This document shows, piece after piece, positions 1 to 7,316 of a stretch of DNA of 64,000 nt; the stretch's first letter is position 1, and each line of letters begins with the position of its first letter. Made by a program: the position numbers and the translations under genes. Source of the DNA: Stutzerimonas stutzeri (GTDB taxonomy: Bacteria > Pseudomonadota > Gammaproteobacteria > Pseudomonadales > Pseudomonadaceae); contig NZ_CP073105.1 in the NCBI RefSeq assembly GCF_018138085.1, forward strand, positions 1,116,001 to 1,180,000, in the 5' to 3' direction. The notes beneath the pieces were generated by a model. The model saw only the letters and a list, made by a program, of their open reading frames with translations. It did no database searches and was not told the origin of the DNA.

Positions 1-55
1 GAACCCCAACGACGGCATCGAGAGCTACGCGGTGCACTACCGGGCATCGTTCTAA
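1..55 (+). CDS. C-terminal end of an outer-membrane protein (partial)
   Basis: The frame that starts at base 2 reads to a TAA at 53-55 and encodes a tail ending in HYRASF. An aromatic-rich last strand finishing in Phe is typical of outer-membrane beta-barrel proteins recognised by the BAM complex. Only 17 residues are inside the window, so neither the family nor the start can be given. The assignment to a porin-like protein is inference from the terminal residue alone. Confidence 0.45.
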   Translation, partial: NPNDGIESYAVHYRASF

Positions 56-91
56 GCCGGCGACGCTATGGCTGACGGCGCCGCGCCGCCG

Positions 92-412
92 TCAGCGTTC
101 TTCCAGATAGGCTGAGGCCGAGCCCTTGCGCTCTTCCAGGCAATCTTCCGAGCCCAGTTCGAATTCCCTACAAATCAGCGGTCGTCTTGCATAGATCGAA
201 CAGCGCATGCTGTCTCGATCGAGCGCTGCACACCAGCCGTCGTCCAGGCGGCGCATGACCTGGCCGCCCCAGGCGTCCTCGTCGATGAAGCGCTCGGGGA
301 CGCCGGTATCAGTGAGCAACAGTACTTCGAGCCGGCAACAGCAGGCTGCACAGGTCGAGCAACTGACGCCGTCGTCTGGTAATTGGCGGTGAGGTATCGA
401 GGGGGAGGTCAT
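92..412 (-). CDS. YkgJ-family cysteine cluster protein
   Basis: A 106-residue protein with a dense N-terminal cysteine cluster (Cys18, Cys21, Cys24-Cys26) and further cysteines in a C-terminal block containing RCSIYARRPLICREFE. This pattern is that of the YkgJ/UPF0153 family, thought to bind zinc or an iron-sulfur centre; its role is unknown. The length fits the short members of the family. It lies alone downstream of the uraA end, on the same strand, separated by a strong hairpin. The family call is firm, the function is not known. Confidence 0.85.
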   Translation of the reverse strand: MTSPSIPHRQLPDDGVSCSTCAACCCRLEVLLLTDTGVPERFIDEDAWGGQVMRRLDDGWCAALDRDSMRCSIYARRPLICREFELGSEDCLEERKGSASAYLEER

Positions 413-462
413 GCCCGCAGTCTACGCGTCTGGACCGGGGATGGCTGCTGTTGATCAGGGAG

Positions 463-488
463 CCGCCAGCACGGGACCGTGCTGGCGG
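463..488 (-). terminator. Strong hairpin downstream of uraA, without a clear U-tract
   Basis: Bases 463-474 pair perfectly with 477-488, leaving two unpaired bases between the arms. The hairpin lies 6 bp past the uraA stop codon on the minus strand. The bases that follow on that strand (CTCCCTGATC) are not a U-tract, so it may act as a weak or Rho-assisted terminator or protect the mRNA end. Confidence 0.5.
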
Positions 489-494
489 TTGCCG

Positions 495-1757
495 TCAGCT
501 GTCTTCTTCGAGCTGCTTGTTCTTCCAACCTTCGCCACCCGGCAGGAGGAGATTGAGCGTCAGCGCGATGATGGCGCACAGCGAAATGCCCGACAGGCTG
601 AATTCGCCAAAGCCGAAAGCCATGCCGCCGATGCCGAACACCAGGGTCACGGAGACGATGATCAGGTTGCGCGCTTCGGCCAGGTCTACCTGATGGCGAA
701 TCAAAGTACTCAGGCCTACCACCGCGATCGAGCCGAACAGCAGGCACAGGATGCCGCCCATGACCGGCACCGGGATGCTCAGCAGGCCGGCTCCGAACTT
801 GCCGATAAAGGCCAGGACGATCGCAAAGATCGCGGCCCAGGTCATGACCTTCGGGTTGTAGTTCTTGGTCAGCATGACCGCGCCGGTGACTTCGGCATAG
901 GTGGTGTTGGGTGGGCCGCCGAACAGGCCGGCGGCCGAGGTCGCCAGGCCGTCACCCAACAGCGTGCGGTGCAAGCCGGGCTTTTTGATGAAGTTGTTTC
1001 CCGTCACGCCCCCGATTGCCACCACGCCACCGATGTGCTCGATCGCAGGCGCCAGCGCCACCGGCACCATGAACAGGATCGCGCCCCAATGAAACTCGGG
1101 TGCGACGAAGTTCGGCACAGCCAGCCACGGCGCAGCGACGATGCCGGTTGTATCCACTACGCCAAAAATGAATGACAGTCCGTATCCGACCGCGACACCG
1201 GCAAGAATGGGAACCAACCGGAACAGGCCTTTACCCAGTACGGCAACGAGCAGCGTCGTAAGCAAGGCGGGCATGGAGATCATCATTGCCGTCGCGTACG
1301 GAACCAGCTGGGCGCTGCCGTCTCCCGCCTTGCCCATCGCCATGTTCACCGCTACCGGCGAAAGCGCCAGCCCGATGGAAATGATGACCGGAGCGATGAC
1401 GACGGGCGGCAATAGTCTGTCGATGAACCCTGGGCCTTTGAGGCGAACCGCGAAGCCGAGCACCATATAGACTATGCCTGCCGCCACTACGCCGCCGAGC
1501 ACAGCCGGCAGGCCGAACTCTCCCTTGGCGGCGATGATCGGCGCGATGAAGGCAAAGCTGGACGCGAGAAAAACCGGTACCTGGCGTTTGGTGACCAGCT
1601 GGAATAGCAGGGTGCCGAGGCCGGCGGTGAACAGCGCGACGTTGGGATCCATGCCTGTGATCAGCGGCATGAGCACCAGGGCGCCGAACGCCACGAACAG
1701 CATCTGCGCACCGGCCAGCACCTGGCGTCCGAGCGGCTCTTCCATGGGTTGTGGCAT
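495..1757 (-). CDS. uraA: Uracil permease (NCS2 family, UraA)
   Basis: A 420-residue polytopic inner-membrane protein of the nucleobase/cation symporter-2 family, importing uracil with protons. It has the expected length and about a dozen hydrophobic segments. An NCS2 signature is present in the form TTYAEVTGAVMLTK, with Glu where UraA uses it for substrate binding. It starts 2 bp after the upp stop codon, so the two are cotranscribed: UraA brings uracil in and Upp traps it as UMP. An internal ATG four codons downstream is an alternative start. Confidence 0.95.
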   Translation of the reverse strand: MPQPMEEPLGRQVLAGAQMLFVAFGALVLMPLITGMDPNVALFTAGLGTLLFQLVTKRQVPVFLASSFAFIAPIIAAKGEFGLPAVLGGVVAAGIVYMVLGFAVRLKGPGFIDRLLPPVVIAPVIISIGLALSPVAVNMAMGKAGDGSAQLVPYATAMMISMPALLTTLLVAVLGKGLFRLVPILAGVAVGYGLSFIFGVVDTTGIVAAPWLAVPNFVAPEFHWGAILFMVPVALAPAIEHIGGVVAIGGVTGNNFIKKPGLHRTLLGDGLATSAAGLFGGPPNTTYAEVTGAVMLTKNYNPKVMTWAAIFAIVLAFIGKFGAGLLSIPVPVMGGILCLLFGSIAVVGLSTLIRHQVDLAEARNLIIVSVTLVFGIGGMAFGFGEFSLSGISLCAIIALTLNLLLPGGEGWKNKQLEEDS

Positions 1758-1759
1758 GC

Positions 1760-2398
1760 TCAGACGTCCTTTTGCTTGGTGCCGAAGATCTTGTCTCCCG
1801 CGTCGCCCAGGCCGGGCACGATATAGCCGTTCTCATCCAGGTGATCGTCGATCGATGCGGTATAGATGATGACGTCGGGGTGGGCCTTTTCCACCGCCTG
1901 TATGCCTTCCGGCGCTGCAACCAGGACCAGGGCGCGGATTTCCTTGCAGCCCGCTTTCTTCAGCATGTCGATCGCCGCCACCATGGATCCGCCGGTCGCC
2001 AGCATTGGGTCGATGATCATCGCCAGGCGCTGATCGAGGTCGTCCACCAGTCGCTCGAGGTAGGTGTGAGCCTGGAGGGTTTCCTCATTGCGTGCGATAC
2101 CCACCGCACTGACCTTGGCACCGGGGATCAGGCTGAGCACGCCGTCGAGCATGCCGATGCCCGCCCGCAGGATGGGAACGACGGTAATCTTCTTGCCGGA
2201 AATCTTCTCGACCTGCACCGGGCCGCACCAGCCATCGATGCTGTAGTTCTCCAATGGCAGATCTCGAGTCGCTTCGTATGTCAGGATCGAGCCGACCTCT
2301 TGCGCCAGTTCGCGGAAGTTCTTGGTGCTGATGTCCGCACGGCGCATCAATCCAAGCTTGTGGCGAATGAGTGGATGGCGGATCTCTCTAATGGTCAT
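1760..2398 (-). CDS. upp: Uracil phosphoribosyltransferase
   Basis: A 212-residue cytosolic enzyme that makes UMP from uracil and PRPP in pyrimidine salvage. The PRPP-binding loop [11 protein letters not shown] and the C-terminal uracil-binding segment [11 protein letters not shown] are both present, and the length is that of bacterial Upp. It is the first gene of the upp-uraA unit. Its promoter must lie in the 175 bp shared with the divergent hpt gene. Confidence 0.97.
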   Translation of the reverse strand: MTIREIRHPLIRHKLGLMRRADISTKNFRELAQEVGSILTYEATRDLPLENYSIDGWCGPVQVEKISGKKITVVPILRAGIGMLDGVLSLIPGAKVSAVGIARNEETLQAHTYLERLVDDLDQRLAMIIDPMLATGGSMVAAIDMLKKAGCKEIRALVLVAAPEGIQAVEKAHPDVIIYTASIDDHLDENGYIVPGLGDAGDKIFGTKQKDV

Positions 2399-2573
2399 GG
2401 ACGGCTCCGGCGGTCGAATAAACCGGCGTAGATTAATGCATCGGGCTGATACCGGCTATTGAAGCGTCAAACGGGGCTTGCCCTGACAAGGGCCGCATCG
2501 GTATCGTCGCGCCCTTTATTTTGTGGGTAGCCGACCGAGCTGCTTGTATCCTCAAACTGTCTGGAGCATCGCC

Positions 2574-3131
2574 ATGTCCGTCGATCTCGCACATATCCGC
2601 CAGATCATGGCCGAAGCCGATTGTCTTTATGCTGAAGCCGAGGTCGAGGCGGCAATCGATGCGATGGCTGCAAAAATCAATGCGGACCTGGCGGAGCGTA
2701 ATCCCGTCGTGTTCTGCGTCATGAACGGCGGGCTGATATTTTCAGGCAAGCTGGTACCCAAGCTGAACTTCCCGCTGGAGCTCTCCTATCTACACGCTAC
2801 GCGTTATCGCAACGAGACCAGCGGTGGTGAATTGTTCTGGAAGGCCAAACCCGAGATCTCCTTCATCGACCGCGACGTGCTGATCATCGACGACATTCTC
2901 GATGAGGGGCACACGCTGGGAGCGATCATCGATTTCTGCCGGCATGCCGGTGCGTCCGCCGTGCATACGGCCGTATTGGTCGACAAGGATCACCAGCGTA
3001 AAGCCCGTCCAGACCTGAAAGCCGATTACGCGGGGCTCAGTTGCGTTGATCGCTATGTATTCGGCTACGGCATGGACTACAAGGGTTACTGGCGGAACGC
3101 CCCCGGTATCTACGCCGTCAAGGGCATGTAG
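2574..3131 (+). CDS. hpt: Hypoxanthine-guanine phosphoribosyltransferase
   Basis: A 185-residue purine salvage enzyme converting hypoxanthine or guanine plus PRPP into IMP or GMP. The PRPP-binding motif VLIIDDILDEGHTLG is at residues 102-116. The start chosen (ATG at 2574, MSVDLAHIRQ) gives the usual family N-terminus; the frame is open for 17 more codons upstream without family resemblance. It is divergent from upp, so the two salvage genes are back to back. Confidence 0.93.
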   Translation: MSVDLAHIRQIMAEADCLYAEAEVEAAIDAMAAKINADLAERNPVVFCVMNGGLIFSGKLVPKLNFPLELSYLHATRYRNETSGGELFWKAKPEISFIDRDVLIIDDILDEGHTLGAIIDFCRHAGASAVHTAVLVDKDHQRKARPDLKADYAGLSCVDRYVFGYGMDYKGYWRNAPGIYAVKGM

Positions 3132-3710
3132 CAGCTACATCATCCCTCCGCGGTCACGGGCGGATGCCGTCCGACCCGCGTGCCAATCGCGCGACGATCC
3201 GTCGCGCGATAATCCTCTCTCGAAACCTTCATTGCTTATCGCCCAGCGCCTGGTACCGGGGCGCCGTTCGCGCTGCCGATCCCTGGGCCTCCGGCCGCGA
3301 ATTGCAAGCTTCCTTAGCGACTGTTTCGTTTCGCCCCACGTGCGCAGGTTCGGTAACGCCTTGGCTTGGCGTGATCGATCTTCGCGTGGCGGCCGATGGT
3401 CGCACACCAGGTGGTTGGCTTCGGTGGTCCAGGCCTGGCTGCGGCGTTTCTAGCTGGTTTTCCACCGATTTCACGCCAACAGCGTCGCAGCTGCTCTAAC
3501 TCGGGGGTTGCGCCCGTCTGGTTGGCGGCTAAGCTCTCCGGTAGCTTCGCTCGGGGGCTGCGTCTCGAACAGTCAAGTACGTGATGCAACCCACTGGTGG
3601 GAAGGCTATTCATACTTAAGGATTACAAAACAAATCAAACCTTAGTGCGCTTAACCCTCTGCTGCCGTCTGGTTAGGGTGAGCGTACTTCGAACCAACCA
3701 GGAGCGCCTC
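3132..3710. other. 579 bp gap with no recognisable gene
   Basis: Short frames exist on both strands but none has a recognisable family, a good ribosome site or conserved motifs. The gap holds a perfect 11 bp inverted repeat at 3186-3210, a 12 bp palindrome CCCACTGGTGGG at 3590-3601, and a more AT-rich stretch at 3605-3660. The AT-rich stretch probably carries the promoter of the DUF1302 gene. Confidence 0.5.
3186..3210. repeat. Perfect 11 bp inverted repeat with 3-base loop
   Basis: ATCGCGCGACG at 3186-3196 is followed by ATC and its exact reverse complement at 3200-3210. It lies 55 bp after the hpt stop and has no T-run on either side. It could end or stabilise the hpt transcript or be a protein-binding site. 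Confidence 0.6.
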
Positions 3711-5582
3711 ATGACAAAAACAACAAGGCAAGGAATCTTCCAGCCCAAGACATTGGCTCTCGCCATTGCTCTGGGTTCTGTCGCACCGGCTTATGCGGTC
3801 ACGTTCAACATCGGGGAGATTGAAGGTCAGCTGGATTCGTCCATGTCGATTGGCGCCAGCTGGTCGACGGCCGATCGGGATATGGATCTGGTGGGTACCG
3901 CTAATGGCGGTACTGGCTATACCCAGACCGGCGACGATGGGCGACTGAACTTCAAGAAAGGCGAGACTTTCTCCAAGATCTTCAAAGGTATTCATGACCT
4001 TGAGCTGCGCTATGGCGATAGCGGTGCTTTCATTCGCGGCAAGTACTGGTATGACTTCGAACTGAAGGATGAGCATCGCCTGTTCAAGGACATCAGCGAC
4101 AGCAACCGCAAGGAAGCTGCGCAATCCTCTGGCGCGCAGATTCTCGATGCTTTCCTGTACCACAACTATTATTTGGGTGAGCTGCCTGGCACGGTCCGGA
4201 TTGGTAAGCAGGTCGTTAGCTGGGGTGAGAGCACCTTCATCGGGAACTCGATCAACTCGATCAACCCGCTCGATGCGGCAGCGTTCCGTCGTCCTGGGGC
4301 TGAAATCAAGGAAGGCCTGATTCCGGTCAATATGCTCTATGTGTCCCAGAGCCTGAGTGATCGCCTCAGTATGGAGGCCTTCTATCAGCTGGAGTGGGAC
4401 CAAACCATCATCGATAACTGCGGAACGTTCTTCGCGAGCAACGATGTAGCCGCCGATGGTTGCGATAATAATTACACCGTGTTGTCCGCTGCGCAGCGCG
4501 ACGGGATTCTCGGCGCTGGCGCTACGATTGAGCAGTTGAATGCGCTCATCGGCCAGGATTACTACGCTGGTCTGGACGAACTGGGTATTACGATCGGACC
4601 TGAAGGCGTCACCGTTCCTCGTGGTGGTGACCGGGATGCGCGTGACTCGGGTCAGTACGGCTTGGCCTTCCGCTGGCTGGCCGATGCGGCTGAATATGGT
4701 TTGTATTTCATGAACTACCATAGCCGCACGCCGACAGTTGGTTATAAAAACGCATCGGCCGCCGAGATCGGCGCGTTGCTGGGCTTGTTGGGTACGCCGG
4801 CTCCGGGCGGTCCTCTGCCACCGGGCGCTGCATTTGGCGCACTGGCATCACCTGCACTGTTGAGTAACGGTGAGTACTTCCTCGAGTATCCAGAAGACAT
4901 TCGTCTTTACGGCGCCAGCTTTGCCACGACCTTGCCTACCGGTACGGCATGGTCAGGTGAAATTAGCTACAGGCCGAACCTTCCGGTGTCGCTCAACTCG
5001 ACCTACACCACAGGCTTGCTTGCGACTGGTATCGGCGCAGCAATCGGAGCGGGTGATGTAGCCGGGGCAATCGGTCAGGCGGGTCTCGAGCACAGGGGAT
5101 ACAACCGTAAGGAAGTAACCCAGATCCAGACGACCTTTACTCACTTCTTCGATCAGGTACTTGGTGCCGGACGTGTCACCGTTGTGGGTGAGGTTGGCTT
5201 TGCTCACGTTGGCGGCCTCGAAAGCAAAAGCGACCTGCGCTATGGTCGTGACTCGATCTACGGTCTGGATACGCCGGAATACGGCAACGACGGCTTCGTA
5301 ACCGCCAACTCCTGGGGCTACCGCCTCCGCGCGCTGGCTGACTACAGCAACGTGTTCGCCGGTGTGAACCTGACGCCGAACGTCTCCTTCTCCCATGACG
5401 TTCATGGTTATGGCCCGAACGGCTTGTTCAACGAGGGTTCCAAGGCTGTAAGCGTTGGTGTCGACGCCGTCTATCAGAACAGCTACACCGCCAGCCTGTC
5501 CTACACCGACTTCTTCGGTGGCGACTACAACACCCTGGTCGATCGTGACTTCCTCGCGTTGAGCGTAGGCGTGAACTTCTAA
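3711..5582 (+). CDS. DUF1302 family outer-membrane protein
   Basis: A 623-residue protein with a clear Sec signal peptide ending in PAYA, residues 1-29. The long beta-rich body ends in LSVGVNF, an outer-membrane barrel-type C-terminus. This resembles the DUF1302 family found in Pseudomonas next to DUF1329 proteins. The ATG at 3711 follows an AGGAG site; the frame is open upstream but shows no coding features there. It is followed 101 bp later by the DUF1329 gene and by a MalT-like regulator, an arrangement I recall from P. aeruginosa. A role in export or uptake of a hydrophobic compound is plausible but unproven. Confidence 0.85.
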   Translation: MTKTTRQGIFQPKTLALAIALGSVAPAYAVTFNIGEIEGQLDSSMSIGASWSTADRDMDLVGTANGGTGYTQTGDDGRLNFKKGETFSKIFKGIHDLELRYGDSGAFIRGKYWYDFELKDEHRLFKDISDSNRKEAAQSSGAQILDAFLYHNYYLGELPGTVRIGKQVVSWGESTFIGNSINSINPLDAAAFRRPGAEIKEGLIPVNMLYVSQSLSDRLSMEAFYQLEWDQTIIDNCGTFFASNDVAADGCDNNYTVLSAAQRDGILGAGATIEQLNALIGQDYYAGLDELGITIGPEGVTVPRGGDRDARDSGQYGLAFRWLADAAEYGLYFMNYHSRTPTVGYKNASAAEIGALLGLLGTPAPGGPLPPGAAFGALASPALLSNGEYFLEYPEDIRLYGASFATTLPTGTAWSGEISYRPNLPVSLNSTYTTGLLATGIGAAIGAGDVAGAIGQAGLEHRGYNRKEVTQIQTTFTHFFDQVLGAGRVTVVGEVGFAHVGGLESKSDLRYGRDSIYGLDTPEYGNDGFVTANSWGYRLRALADYSNVFAGVNLTPNVSFSHDVHGYGPNGLFNEGSKAVSVGVDAVYQNSYTASLSYTDFFGGDYNTLVDRDFLALSVGVNF

Positions 5583-5683
5583 GAGGCCGCAGTAACCGCG
5601 CGGTATGGGCCGGTGTGCTCCGCCGCGCGACAAGCTTCATGCGAGCCTGCGACCAAAACAAGATCAAGAGGAACTGGAAGCGT

Positions 5684-7045
5684 ATGAAAACAACAAGAAA
5701 ATTATTCAGCGTCTTGGCCCTTTCACTGCTTGCGAGCAGCGTTATGGCCGCCGTGTCCCCTGAGGAAGCGGCCAAGCTTGGCAACTCGCTCACCCCGCTT
5801 GGTGCCGAAAAGGCCGGCAACGCCGACGGCACCATTCCTGAGTGGACTGGTGGACTGGCCACCGATGCTGCACCGCTTAACGACGGCCATGTCACCAACC
5901 CCTTCAAGGCTGAGCAGCCCAAGTTCGTCATCACCGCGCAGAACGCCGACCAGTACAAAGACAAGCTGACCGCCGGGCAGCAGGCGATGTTCAAGCGCTA
6001 TCCCGAGACCTACAAGATTCGCGTATTCCCGACACATCGCAGTGCGGCCGTACCGGATCGGATCTACGAGGCAGCGAAGAAAAGCGCCTTGAATGTGGAG
6101 TTGGTCGGTGGGGGTAACGGCGTCGATAACTTCGCCGACAGCCGCTACTACGCATTCCCGATCCCGAAAAACGGTCTGGAAGTGATCTGGAACCACATCA
6201 CCCGTTATCGTGGAGGCAACGTACGCCGCAACATCGTGCAGGCCACCCCGCAGACCAACGGCAGCTACACCCTGGTGCACTTCGAAGACGAAGTGGCGTT
6301 CCCGAGCGACATGACGGATCTGGATCCGGAACGCGCCAAGAACGCGCTGCTGTTCTTCAAGCAGCGCGTAACGGCTCCCTCGCGACTTGCAGGCAACGTG
6401 CTGCTGGTGCATGACTCGCTGGACCAAGTGAAAGAGCCACGTCAGGCCTGGATTTACAACGCTGGTCAGCGTCGCGTGCGTCGTGCGCCTCAAGTCGCCT
6501 ATGACGGTCCGGGCACCGCCGCGGACGGTATGCGGACGACCGATAACTTCGACATGTTCAGCGGAGCCCCTGATCGTTACGACTGGAAATTGGTCGGCAA
6601 GAAAGAGGTGTACATCCCGTACAACAGCTTCGATATCAACTCAAGTGACGTGAAGTACAGCGATATCCTCAAGGCCGGCCATGTCAATCAGGACCTGGCT
6701 CGCTACGAGCTGCACCGGGTATGGGAAATCGAGGCGAACCTCAAAGATGGCGAGCGGAACATCTACGCCAAGCGTCGTTTCTTCGTAGACGAGGATACCT
6801 GGCAGATCGCCGAGTCCGAGCTCTATGACGGTCGCGGTCAGCTGTGGCGTGTGGGCGAGGCGCACCTGCTGCAGTACTACCAGCACAAGGTGCCGGCTTA
6901 TGCGTTCGAAGCGCTCTACGACGTGATTTCCGGTCGCTACATCGCGATTGGCATGAGCAACGAAGAGAAAGCCCACGAGTTCGGCTACAAGACCTCCGCC
7001 CGGGATTTCACTCCCGCTGCGCTGCGAAATGCTGGGGTGCGTTGA
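5684..7045 (+). CDS. DUF1329 family exported protein
   Basis: A 453-residue protein with an N-terminal signal peptide cleaved after SSVMA (about residue 22), then a soluble domain rich in Tyr, Trp and Asp typical of DUF1329. The family is periplasmic or outer-membrane associated and almost always encoded beside DUF1302 proteins, as here. The ATG at 5684 has an AGAGGA sequence 12 bp upstream. The gene ends at a strong intrinsic terminator, so DUF1302-DUF1329 forms one unit. The biochemical role is not established. Confidence 0.87.
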   Translation: MKTTRKLFSVLALSLLASSVMAAVSPEEAAKLGNSLTPLGAEKAGNADGTIPEWTGGLATDAAPLNDGHVTNPFKAEQPKFVITAQNADQYKDKLTAGQQAMFKRYPETYKIRVFPTHRSAAVPDRIYEAAKKSALNVELVGGGNGVDNFADSRYYAFPIPKNGLEVIWNHITRYRGGNVRRNIVQATPQTNGSYTLVHFEDEVAFPSDMTDLDPERAKNALLFFKQRVTAPSRLAGNVLLVHDSLDQVKEPRQAWIYNAGQRRVRRAPQVAYDGPGTAADGMRTTDNFDMFSGAPDRYDWKLVGKKEVYIPYNSFDINSSDVKYSDILKAGHVNQDLARYELHRVWEIEANLKDGERNIYAKRRFFVDEDTWQIAESELYDGRGQLWRVGEAHLLQYYQHKVPAYAFEALYDVISGRYIAIGMSNEEKAHEFGYKTSARDFTPAALRNAGVR

Positions 7046-7070
7046 TCAACTGACATCCACTTGATGAATA

Positions 7071-7099
7071 AGGCGGCCAATTGGCCGCCTTTTTTTTTT
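7071..7099 (+). terminator. Intrinsic terminator of the DUF1302-DUF1329 unit
   Basis: AGGCGGCCAA is followed directly by its exact reverse complement and a run of ten T. It lies 26 bp after the DUF1329 stop codon. Confidence 0.92.
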
Positions 7100-7316
7100 G
7101 CATGCGGCGGGGGATGATACTTTTTGGCCATTAGCAGGGCCGGGCATCGGCTCGGGCGGGCTGAAGGCGTTGCGCCAGTCGACAAATGCGGCGGCATCGT
7201 GCAGGTTGTGGTCGCATACAGGTACCGGTACGGTTCGAGTTTGTGCACGGAGCGGATCCAGACCGCTGCGCTCAACGCGTTCTCAATGGATTGATACGAA
7301 TAAGAGAAACCTCGCT

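Noticed and set aside
3135..3613. Several 60-110 codon frames on both strands in the gap before the DUF1302 gene
   Set aside because: None has a convincing ribosome site, conserved motif or typical codon use; they overlap each other in conflicting frames.
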